From assembly GCA_035041965.1 (NCBI GenBank), contig JAPYMA010001288.1:124001-188000 (forward strand): 64,000 nt of DNA. The letters run 5' to 3'. Made by a program: the position numbers and the translations under genes. Below are positions 25,501 to 37,000 of this stretch, one piece after another (the stretch's first letter is position 1; every line of letters begins with the position of its first letter). Source of the DNA: Anisakis pegreffii. Taxonomy: Eukaryota; Nematoda; Chromadorea; Rhabditida; Anisakidae. A model generated the notes under the pieces. It made no database searches. It worked only from the letters and a program-made list of their open reading frames with translations, and was not told the DNA's origin.

Positions 25501-28243
25501 GCTACTCTACAGACACACACTGTAGTGGATGTTGAAAGAAGTGCGAGGACATCTTAAAATTTTTTGAAGGGTGTGGAGGGAAAAAAGGTTGAGAACCACT
25601 GATTTAGAGTGTGATAATACTGTGTAATATTGAAACTGAAAAGTTGAATGGTTTTTAGCAGAGCAAACGGCAAGAATGTGCGCAGCAGAAAGATGACAGT
25701 CAACAGTCACAAGCAGATGTTTGGTTGAATCAACTTGACATACGACATCTCAACAAATTTCATATTCAGTTGTTTCTTCAGCATAAACTTCAACAACAAC
25801 AGATGCAGGTAGGTCTCTTCCATCTAACTGAACATTAAACAATTAATCTTTCATTTCATGATTCCTAATAAATAAAGTATTTATTAAGGAATATATGGTG
25901 GAACAACAGAAACTGACGACCACCGAACAAAAGCTTCAGGAAGAACTGCATGTAGAGCAGGCAGTTCAAGATATTGTAAGGTTGATCAAACAAGATGCAC
26001 GAACTGCACTCCTTATCGTACAGCTGCTTAGAAGATACCAATTGGAGAGAGGGCGACAGGTCATTCTCATTTCAATAAAATTTTGTCGATGAATGCTGCC
26101 ATTCTGATGTATGAATGAAATTATATTCAGACATCCAACGGTACAGCAATAGTGGTATCAAATGGAGAGTGTGTGAATGTGACGTCGAATGAAGCGACTG
26201 AGGATGTGGTTAATCAGCAACAACAGCAACAACAACAACAACAACAGCAGCAAATAATGACTTGTTGTAATACTGCTGAGTTGCAAAACAGGTGTGAAAA
26301 TGATCAACTTGTATTGAACGAAGATGCAACCGCAAGTGATGCGAACTCCATAAAACAACATTCCTCATCCATTGATATCAGTAATGACGTCGACGAAGAC
26401 ACGAATAATGCCACTTTCTCAAGTGGTCAACTGAAACCAAAAAACAAAAAGAAGACCGTCACCAGTCGGTACGTTTGCTTTATGCTATCAAATTTCAGCT
26501 AGTTCTATTGTACATTTCATATTTTTTGATTTTCCTATGTACAAAAGCTGCATCGATAGCTATTACTTAAGGATGTAGCTTATGATGATGTTTTTTTGGT
26601 TTAGAAAAAGAAGGAAAATTCAAAAATGGGAATTTGAAATAAGCCATTAAGATGTAAAAATAAATGGTAACCTTGAAAATAGGAGTGTTTTCAATAAAGA
26701 GAATCTGAATCACAACAGTAACAAGTGTTCTTTAACTCAGTGAGCACCCACTACTTCTTTGGGATGCATGAAATGGTGAATTCCTCAGCAGTTGAATAGG
26801 AAGGATATTATTCGGCAAAATTTTCATAAATCTATTGATTGAATTTGATTAAATTGAATTTGATCATGCACCAACCCAATAATTAATGCTTGTCGAAAGG
26901 AATAACTAGTGACTGCTCGATAAATAATTAGTTTCAGAAGTGCCGCGTCAAAAGTGGATTCATCATGCGAATGTAAAGAGAACGAAACATCAAGTGCCCC
27001 AGTTGATATGGAAGAGATATTTCGAAAAGTGTTGGAAGATGCTTCTCGTGCTTTATTATTGAGTGATACTACTGCTGCTGCAGAAAAGAAGTCGGATGAA
27101 GACGTTGAGACAGTAGGATGTAGTGCTTCAGAAGAGATTACCGCCGATATGTACAGTACACATGAGAACACCTCACAGTGCCAGTCGAATGAACCTGAAT
27201 CTCAACAGCAACAAGTGCTCTTCAGTGATGCAACTGCTTGTCAATCTACTACTGAAATGTGTGGTAATGGATTGGAAAATGGTGCCCATTATACAGATCC
27301 CTTCATTGTGAGTTGATTGCTTTTATTGTTATTTATCATTTGAATAAAATTATTCGAGATTGTATCGCCTTGAATTGTAGCCGACAGCGCAAAGTTGTTC
27401 GTCAGCATTCTTTGTAAATGATCATCAAGTGGTACATCCGGGGGGAGGAGAATGCACGACGACAAATGTGGATGAATATGAGGAACGAGTGGAGGTGCTT
27501 GAGGAAGGGGCTGTGGTGACGGTAGTGACAGACGGTACCACTAACGCTCAATGTCCAGTGCAGTATTCCAAAAACCAGGCATTCGATGATCTCATGGACG
27601 TTTTACGTGACGATCAAGGTGTGTTTACTTCTAAATACTGTTCATTGTTATTGTTTTGAATTGTTTGCTGTAAACGAAACAGAATCATTTCGTATTAACT
27701 ATTTATGAAACTTTTCATTTTAGCGACAACAGCGGATGGAAGATGTGTGGAAGGAAATGATTTTGGGTTGAGTACGGAATGTGATGAATCGAATGAATTG
27801 ACAACACTACTGGATGGAGAATGGTTTGATAATGATAATATGCAACACGCGCAATCGAATCTTTCGTATGATGAGACATGCATTCAGTATGCTCATGATG
27901 AGGTGCTGCATCTATTTATTCTTTTAATCACATAATGATAATATAATTATTGAAGGTTAATCAGCTGAATGATGACATGGATAGTCGTGATAGTGCTGAG
28001 CACAGCGACTCGATGATGGGCTGTTGTTTCGAGTCGAACCAACTCACTGATCAGGTATGTTTTTGTTGATTCGAATTTTAACGTGTTCAATTTGGTTATG
28101 TAATTGAATTAAAAGTAATTGTTTTGTAGTCAATGAATATGGAATGGTTGGATATGATGTTACCATCACCAACGGATGACACAATGGGTATCATTCAACC
28201 GTTATGTAACCAAATGATTACTGATACTGATATCATTGGTTAG
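19599..28243 (+). CDS. MRTF: Myocardin-related transcription factor (MRTF/MKL family), 5'-partial
   Basis: Actin-regulated coactivator of SRF; in the family, RPEL motifs bind G-actin and control nuclear entry. Nineteen phase-compatible exons: 19599-19721, 21088-21249, 21363-21437, 21546-21730 (tentative), 21894-21944, 22050-22169, 22343-23065, 23142-23447, 23764-24456, 24759-25036, 25141-25285, 25659-25808, 25889-26059, 26131-26468, 26938-27307, 27381-27618, 27724-27902, 27956-28054, 28130-28243 (TAG), about 1505 residues. Seen in order: RPEL LKRKIEQRPCKQKLVTQHIL (exon 1) and LNKKLQHRPGPLELVTKKIL (exon 2); a basic stretch KSKIRKK; SYDLLLQQQQLFLQ (exon 6), matching the vertebrate LLQQQQLFLQ block; SAP domain KLSDYRVQDLKNECKKRQLP (about 22675-22800); Asn/Gln/Ser-rich spacers; leucine zipper in exon 11 (EEMLRFQQRKIEELQKEL); 13-Gln tract; acidic tail with MEWLDMMLPSP, like the family activation domain. 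Exon 1 starts in phase 1 without an ATG, so at least one 5' exon, probably with another RPEL, is missing. Family assignment is firm; exons 1 and 4 are the least certain boundaries. Confidence 0.88.
20095..20900 (-). pseudogene. Relic of a repeat-encoded protein family (FHQDI motif)
   Basis: Minus-strand reading in several frames resembles a multi-copy, transposon-like protein found across arthropods and nematodes with a (G)ERFHQDI...MExRYQGxW signature. Seen here: EVSEKFHQDISIMEKLYQDK, an upstream segment ERYWEAFKLVAKEFLRNRRE, and a third block around 20633-20899 (KKTYENIQCII). The segments are interrupted by stops and frameshifts, so this is a dead copy. I recognise the pattern but cannot name the element class with certainty. 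It lies inside the intron between the two RPEL exons of the MRTF gene, on the opposite strand. Confidence 0.6.
25315..25601. mobile_element. hAT-like MITE in MRTF intron, intact 8-bp TSD
   Basis: A 287-bp non-coding element in the intron between the leucine-zipper exon and the next exon. It is flanked by a perfect 8-bp duplication ATTTAGAG (25307-25314 and 25602-25609). Ends are CAGGGTTTCTCAAGCGGGAG on the left and, read from the right, CAGTGGTTCTCAACC: imperfect inverted repeats with the CAG...CTG ends of hAT elements. The interior matches, in reverse orientation, the copies near 42.8 kb and 48.6 kb (shared TTTTAAGATGTCCTCGCAC-like and ATCCACTACAGT segments). Confidence 0.85.
26214..26255 (+). 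repeat. Polyglutamine-coding CAA/CAG tract in MRTF exon 14
   Basis: Encodes an uninterrupted run of 13 glutamines within exon 26131-26468. Asn-coding AAT tracts at 23294-23325 and 24312-24385 are similar low-complexity insertions in other exons of the gene and are candidates for length polymorphism. Confidence 0.9.
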
Positions 28244-31200
28244 ATTGCTTGCAGAGGTTATGCCTGTCTTTTGTCCTTAAACCATTTCAAACTTCGAGCA
28301 TCTTGCCTCATACGCATTCGCCTCGAATATATGTCTCGCTGTCGGATTCGTTAACTCATCGATTGAATGCTTCATCGATTCGTCGTGGTGCTTGTTTCTT
28401 TTGTCATTATTATCATCATTGTTTTTTTCATCCACTCATTTTTTAGTAATCACCTTTCGCTTGTAACTGCAGTTTTTAAATTAGTGCCACATTCAATACC
28501 AGTTTCGTTTTTCCCTTACTCATTAAATTTCTTGCAGTATTATTGCAACTGTTTTTATCTATTGTTTTTGTTTTGATTCTAATTGCACTTATTCAACCGG
28601 TGCGTCTTCCTTCCATAAGCCTCACATTGTTGCTGTCGGTTAAAGAAGTATTGTTTCAGTGAGCAGATAGACACGGATGTTAATTTTATGAGATCATCGG
28701 TGAAATCGATCGAAACCAATCATATAAGTGTTAGGAAATGCATGAAACTGGATTAGTAATGGTAAAATGCGAATGCATGTGTAGATCTCAAAATGAAAGT
28801 GGTTTGTGCGCTTGTTTGTGACGTTGTTGATTTTACTGGGATTGAATTGTCTAGCTGTTCAATTGATACATGCGTTTCTTATATGCATCCGGTCATTTTA
28901 TATTTGGTGATCACAGGAATTGATCATCCACTGTGCTGTTTCATTAAATCATTGTTATTATCTCAGTTCGTTGTACTGCTTCTGTTATTATTGTTATAAT
29001 CATTACCATGAGTATGTTTACTTAGTTATTCCATTCAAGTTATCAATGCATCCCGATGCACATTCCCAACAATGTTCCCAAAGAATCATATATTCGTCGT
29101 TGGTTAATCGTTTTCGTTCTACGTTCATGTTCGGTAATATTCTCTTTTCAACCAGTGTTCGCGCTTTTAAACGCTTTCGCTACGTGCCTCAATTAGAAGT
29201 TGTCCTCAGTTGCTAATTACCTCAAACATTATTTTTGGAGTCACTGAGTGAAATAACCGAAAATTTTAAATTTGCCAATTCATTGCCGATAAATCCACAT
29301 GTAATGCTGTCTTTGATTATAACTTTCGATGCCTTGAAATTCAATCAGTTTCGAAACATTTTAAAGGTTTACTCCACTGTTATATTGAACAGTCAAATAC
29401 TGCTTTATTAACATATGATGATGCTTCATTAAATCATTGCTTCAAAATTACTCCTCGATAATGCACTTCCAAACGGCTTATTATTTAGCGGTTCTGTCTC
29501 ATTCTGAATAATTATAAGGGTCATTCGATGAGACAATATTTCGTTCGAATTTGTTGCCTAACCCTTATTGTGTGAAATCACGATTCTAAGAAACGTAGAC
29601 GTAGCGAAATCGCTTCATTGGTGCTAAGTTATATGTTTTTGATAAGCATATATCGTATGATGTATTGTTTTAACGTTTGTTTGAACTGAATATTCCAAAA
29701 AAAAAATGAAACTGAGCTATCAATTTCCAATAAAACATTCGTATTCACATATCCACTTCGTGAACAACATTCTTTTAAATATCTTTTGCTACAGTTAATA
29801 TGTATGCTCAGTTTTGTTTCTATCTCATTTAAACAAGTTCAATTTCCATAATTTCATTCGTTATTCATCATCGCCATTATTCCAATCGAATTTCGTTGCT
29901 TTGCTCCGAAATTATAGTTTCGTCTAGAGTATTTAATATATTGATTTTGATGTTATTTATTTCTGAGGAATATTTCCTGTCTCCATGCATTCTATAATAT
30001 AGTATGTATATGTATATGTGTACAGTCGAATCGATTCATTTGAGCGCAGATAATGAAGAGAAGCTTCAAGACGATTTAACGGTGTTTCGTGAAGCTGGGC
30101 TAGCGTTTTTCTATACAATCATCGATCGATGAGTTCGATATCGCCTAGTTTTTAATCCTTTCAATCAGTCGCATAGTCAATTTTTCTGCAATTTTCATTC
30201 ATCTCGTCACAACACAGTTTGTTTGTTCATATAATGCCCCTTCACTTCATTGTTGAATGTTTTTATTGTTACAAAAATATCATCTAGTTTTATTTTTAGT
30301 TATTTATCCTCATTTCAATTCTGTTTATACAATTCCACGATGCACCTATTAGGTTGTGCCCGACATTTTTCGTTCCTTGTTCATATGGAGTTTGAATGCA
30401 CTTATCATTTTGCATTGGCTGCGGATTAGAATGAGAATGATATGCTACTTGAAATTCGGAAACTTCTGAATATAACGTTTTTAATGCATTCATTCCTTTC
30501 TGTGCAATCCAGAGTCGTTCGATTTTATGCTTCCACATATCAATACCTCAGCGTTGAGTCAGAATAGGCACAATAAATTGAATCACAACGAGCCGTATCA
30601 TCTATAGTTGATTTCTGTGTCGAACTATCTCTTATTCGCTAAAATTTGTTTTTCGTTTTTTTGCAGAGGTATTGCAGATTGGTTACAATTATAATGGTAA
30701 TAATAATTGCGTTCTCTCAGATGCACTATTGAATAGGAAATCTAACTAGGCACGCTTCACGGTGCTTGTATTATTGAGATAACGCTTCAGATGTTTCATT
30801 CGACTATATGTATGTGTTTATGTTACATAAAAACGTCGGGAATTCCCCTGTTCCGATAGCGATCTTTATCGCCCTTTCTTATAAAGAATTTTCACGTGCC
30901 CGTTATATGCCGTGATCTTGCACCATTTCGTTCCATTTGAGAATTTGGAGCGATCTTCTGCTCAAATTGAATCGTACAACACTCCTCAGTTTGTTTCTGT
31001 TCGTATAAAATGTTCTGCAAATGCCTTCTTCCTTTCCAGTCACTCTAACTGTTCTTCTCGCCAAAAACTATTGTCGAGGTTTTATAAATATCTCGTTATG
31101 TGTATATATGTGATATTTGATGCATTTGAAGCGCTTTACGCTAAATAACGTTCCTAAACATTTTCTTTACTCATGTGCCTGTGTGTTTGTTATTTTTCTC

Positions 31201-33749
31201 GTAGCTCACGAATCTAAAAAGATTCCACTCTTTAATCAGATGCTTTCACTCTCCACTTCTGAGAAGATGATAAATCGTGTGATAACGAACGATCACGTGC
31301 ATTTTTATGCTCCTCACTTGGTCACTGTTCAACCTGGAAGTAGTATTTATGGAGAATGAATTATCTGGATGTATTGTTGAATGATATATTGCACATTACG
31401 AGTTAATGTACAAAATTGTTCGAGATTATGCATAATGGTATTATCATGCTGACTTCAACGAAACTGTTTTTCTTTGATCGAAAAGAAGTTATCGAAAATA
31501 ATGCTCATTGCAATAGAATCTTGAGCATGATTTTAAAATTACTTCGTGATTCTCATCGTTCTCCTTTGGGCATGACGTTAATGTGCCGTTACTTTTTTTA
31601 AACTGGTTTGATTACAATAATTTTATGCAACCTTTTTGATTTAAATTTTCGACGCGCCAAAATGTTCAAATCGTTGTGATTAATTGTTTCTATATATGAT
31701 ATTATAGTGTAGTATGAACCAATAATAACCGCTTTAACGCTCGTTGAATTGTATCTAGTGTGCTTTATTAGTGTCAACACAGCATGCTCATTTGAACATT
31801 TAATATTGCATTTCAGTAACAAACTTCATTATGATCATATTGTGGTGCTTTTTTGTGCTCGAATGTGATAGTTTGTAAAAATCATGCGCATAAATACAGT
31901 TTCATCGTGATTATTCGTCTCTTCTTTGTAATATATAAAACTCTTAGTGTTTATATAAATTAATATTGCGGCTGCCTGATGCCAGAATGATTCCTTCCAT
32001 GTATGTTGTTACGGCCTTTAGAATTGTCCTCGCATTTAGAGCGCGTTTTTCTTACATTTGCATCTTCGTGAGGTTCAAAAAAGCTGTGCTGTCTAAATAT
32101 GCTGTACGACCTGAATATCAGTGGTCAGCATCGTACATACAAAAAAAAGCTGCAATCAAAATTACTCATCAAACTATGGGATTGGCCCATGCTATCAAAT
32201 TACGTACAGTCTGTGAAGAATACTATCCTATGATGTACTGTCGCAAGTGAGATATTATTCTTCGGGTGCATTCGCCTAGCTGTATTAATTGGTTCATAGA
32301 GCCTTCGTACCTAGGAAGCATTATTAACCGTTTTCCTTTTTAAATTACAGACCGTTCTTACAGAGCAAACAATGGCGAAATGGTAACGAAAGATTATAAA
32401 TGGTGAGATTCTGATATATATAGCCTCAAGTAACCAGTTGGAGAACTAATGCACGATACTAAAGGATGCCTCTGCTTATTTCTATAATGCTTTATTATTA
32501 TTATAAATAATAATCTGGTAGGTGGCACATGATGATTTCATTTGATAACAGCGCCATTCTCACAAGACTTTTAACGATGTTCGTCGTACAAACTGCTATG
32601 ACTGTACTGAATTGATCAGCACGCGGTTGAGATCTCTATCTTAAAACAAGACCTTTCTACATAGCATCTTATCTGCAATGAACTGCACCACATCCATACT
32701 TTCATTTTCATTCAACTTGCAGCAAATCACAAATGCAAACTCTGGCACAGTCTTGTAACAAACTTCGTTGCGGACTGAAATGAATCGAAAATCCAGCTTT
32801 ATCCTAATCAAAATCATAGTCGTGATCATCATCACTGCATAACATTCCATAATGGGCGATGAGATGCGCGTAATAATTTATTTTCGTATAATTGATAATA
32901 ATAATAACAATGATAGTAATAATATTAATTATTATTAATTAATTGATTAATAATAAAAAATCACTTAATAATAAATTAATTGATAATAACAAATAATAAT
33001 GATAATGATGGATAGATGTGAAATAGATCTATAGACAAAGAAAAAATGCCTAAATAAATGAATGATTAAAAAATAAGCTAGTTTTTGTGTGCGTACTGTT
33101 CATCTAGTGATTCATTGCGATCGCATTTAAGCTGCGACGAAAGATCGCATCTAAGAAACTTACTTGCAATGATCAGTGATTTATCTACTTGCATGCTTGA
33201 CGGTTAACGAAAAAGATAGGTGAATTATGCTAGTGCGCTGAATAGTAACACAACGGTGCAAATGCTGCTGCATTAGGTTAGGGGTGTTATAGATAGATTA
33301 GTTTTGAGTTTTGTGCTCAAACCTACACCAGCAAGACGTATGCTAGATTTACGACGGAAGTGGTGTTTGTGGACGGCATAAGGAAGGCAGTGCTTGCCGA
33401 TTGCTGGTGAAAGTGAAACGAATGAAAAAATTCTGAAAGTGAACAACAGAATTGAATCGTTCACAGCGCATGCTGCAATCGTTCAACCATTCACATAATC
33501 GACCCTCAACAAATCACTTACTTCCATTCGGCAAGTTCGACTCATCACCAGCAATATGCCTACTACCTACCCATCGGATGATGATGAATTACCAGTGCAT
33601 GCCAACCAACAACGACAACTTTACTTGCCCGCCTGCTTGCTCATGTGCAAATCGATTCCGTGTTCGAGTAGGATGATAACGACCGCTCCATTCTCGCATC
33701 CCCTCTCATCTCTTTATATCTCTTCTCGTCGCGCTCACTGATTGCAGAA
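28244..33749. other. MRTF 3' flank and intergenic DNA
   Basis: No supported gene over 5.5 kb. Presumably begins with the MRTF 3' untranslated region; the first AATAAA I noticed is near 29729. Simple repeats at 32.9 kb. Confidence 0.55.
32895..33010. repeat. TAA/TAAT-rich simple repeat
   Basis: About 115 bp of interrupted AATAAT and ATTAATTAAT units, almost free of C and G. No coding signal. Confidence 0.85.
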
Positions 33750-33930
33750 TGCAAACGTTAGCAGGCACGCAGGCGGGTAGGCATCTAGCAAACAGGCAAG
33801 CAAAACGCAGGCAGGCATCGCCGCACGACCATCTTCCCATCAACAGAACAGAACACAGCAAGCACACACCATACACACATAACAAACACAAATATATTTC
33901 AATAAATATATACATAACAAACACACCTCG
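33750..33930 (+). promoter_or_regulatory. 5' flank of zinc-finger gene with GCAGGC and ACACAC tracts
   Basis: Immediately upstream of the first zinc-finger exon are repeated (G)CAGGCA units (33765-33815) followed by an ACACA/AACAAACACA tract to about 33930. This is more GC-rich than the surroundings and probably corresponds to the promoter or 5' untranslated region. No TATA box or trans-splice site could be assigned. Confidence 0.35.
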
Positions 33931-34023
33931 CACGCACAGCTTGTCTACTATCTATCACGCAGCTGCTTGTGCTTTCTACTTGCTTGCTCGCTTGACATTG
34001 ACACGACTGACACGCTTATCTGG

Positions 34024-37000
34024 ATGGCTTTACCTTCCGTAAAGCACGTCAACACCGCTAACGATATCCTTGGATTACCAAACTTCGCCATTGTACGAAT
34101 TCCCGAAGGTGGCGATATCATCAAGCTCTTCAGCTTGCTGGTAAAATATTTCAAATACCGTATTTTTTTGGTGTTCTAATTGTATGAACGAGCGTTTAGT
34201 CTGTGACAGTTCGTGAAGATCCGTCCGTGGTAATGAGAAAAGTTAGTATTGTTACAACAAAAGGCACCTTTTAGAGCGAGCTTCACGAGAATAATGTAGC
34301 TGATTGCTTGATTTAACAATTGAGTTGATTGATTGAAAATTCACTTATTGAAATTTCAAGAACATAGTTTCATGACAAATTTTTGATTCCATTTAGAAGC
34401 AATTGCGATCAGTCAATCAGTTATAAATTCGGTTATTTTCTCTTAAAATAGCAGCAGTGCTACGTAGCTATGTAAGACAACTGAATGTAGAATCACGCAT
34501 AAAAATATACGGAAACCGCATATTTGTAGAATAAATTGCAGACACTGAAAGTGCATAAACAGGAGTGTTGAGCATGAGCGTTAATGTGCTCGTGAGAAAT
34601 AAATCAATCGTTTCAAAACTTATAACTATATTACTTCAAATGAAGCTAACTCGCACATTCTGTTCAGTAGAAATGGTTGTGAATGCATTATAAAGCTGCT
34701 GCTGCTGCTGATAACGAAAGAATGCTTGTTAAGTAACAGTGACACTTTTAGTTGAATAATGGCTTCCCGGAAGTATCATTTGTGAATGAAATTCGAGAGA
34801 ATGCATTTCTACCAGCCGTTGCTTCGATGCGAGAGTTGAATGAATTAATGAATGGTAATGCGAATTTAACAGAAGAAGATGCGTTAGCAGCGGTACAAGA
34901 TACGAATTCAGTGCTGCTTGCAACAGCCCCCAATAATGCGGAACATTCACCAGCACCATCCAGCTCAACACCAGTACATTGTTTGGCAAGTGCGTCATCA
35001 ACAGGCAATATTCCCTCGCCGATACCGTTTGTAGCACGTCCTCGTGGATCACGTGCCGTCACTGTAGATGATCCGAACTTATATGCAGTTTGTCAGCTAT
35101 GCCAAAATAAGATTATGGCTAGTCGACTATCGAATCTAACGAATCACGTCAGACGCCATGCTTCATTGAAGCAATTCCAGTGCATCTACTGTGTTTATAC
35201 GCATAATGAAATGGCCAAGGTAGAGTTTCATTTCATTTCATTACCGAATTTATTTTATTCGTACTATTTGTCATTACGAATAGCAAAGGTTTTGTTTTGT
35301 ATCCTTCGAATGGATTCATTAGTAAGCACACATGGATTTGTTTACAATTTTATGTGAGGATGAATTATGTCATATTAAAACCAAATTTTAATAATGCCAT
35401 TCAGCACCGATTACTCTTCCCAACAAGTTTCCATTTCACAGTTTTCTTTGCGTCGTCAGTGACTACGTATAAATTGAAAATTCTCATCACAAACTGTCAG
35501 CTGATACTGACTGTTTGTGATGAAAGTATGCAGAGATGGGCACTAATGCGCTGATCCGCTAGTAGCGGATCAGCGATTCAGCAATAGCGCACTGTTGTAT
35601 TCAAATAGCGGAATTTTCCAGCGATAGCGCCTGCTAGTGTCTTTGGTTAGCTACTTTTTCGTGTGTTTAGCGACTTCCGCTAAGTTTTCGTCTACAAACG
35701 AATGCATATCGTTCTCAACATTAAATTATGCAAGTACATGTTTTACACTGCACTAAATTCGAACCCACTCTACTCGTGCTCTTCCCAGCGGATCGAAGTT
35801 GAATCACAGTTCGAATGTTTGCCTTTAGTGCACTACTACCATCCAGCTTATTATGATATTTGACTCTTAGTAACTTATAACTTACGTGGCGATGCAGTGA
35901 ACTTTTCTTCGGTTTTGTTGTTTTCCTCTCGTTTTTTTTTTTTTTTGAAGAAGATGAAGAAGAAGAAGAACATTACAAAGTAGCAATAGCGACAGCGATA
36001 GTTGACAAATTTCGCTTTATCAGTGGTTCAGCGACTTTTTTAGTGAGATATCGATAGCGGATTTTTCTCAACGATTCAGACATTTTCTTGTGTTTTTCGT
36101 CAACATGCCCATCAGTGAGATTGTATTGTGAATTTCAATGCGCATTTAACGACTGATTGCAAAGCAAGTTGGATATAAGGGGTTATCTAATGAAGTTCTC
36201 ACGAACACATTGGGCATACGTGACAGTTGGATTTGCTTACTGACTCTTGTATCATGTAAATACATTCAATTTGTTCACACATGTGCACATTACATTTGTA
36301 TATGTGATAGCGCTCAGTCGTATGATCCAGTAATAACTCTATCAATGCATTTGAATAGGTTGAAACGTTCAAAAGTTTCTAAAAATGAGTTCCATGCTAA
36401 CGCGAAGTATTTTTTTAAATTTCGCAATAACATTGTATTTTTGATAAATTAATCTGTCATTGATCAGCTGACGAAAATCTGATTCATATAGGAAACTTAC
36501 ATGTACATTCTACAGTTGTCATAGCAACGCATATGTGTGACATTGCAGGGCTAGGTAAAACGTTTTAGATGTATGTGTTTAGCTTTTACGAATGCATCAC
36601 AGTACCATACCAACCTATCTTCTCGTATAAATTTACTTATGCAAATTGTCTACAAAATATTTCCATAACAGAACATTTCACATTAGCCGATATCACCCTA
36701 GAGGTAGTCTCATATACCATTGAGAACTGAAGCCATGAGGCTTGGTATCATAAAGGCTTTACAGTATTGAATTCTAACTGTAGAAAGTGCTTATAGGTAC
36801 TATGAGTTATGAGCGCTATCGTGAAGCATTCAGGTTGGATTAGAATGCTCGTGAATAATTCCACAAATGCGAACGCTAACGTCGCAGTTATTGTCGAATG
36901 ATTTACAAAAGATTTATGGGAGTGCTGATGATTTATAGTGAAGTATAAAGATTTGAATTGTTTTAACGAACAATTTTAATGCTCTCTTCTACAAACTAAA

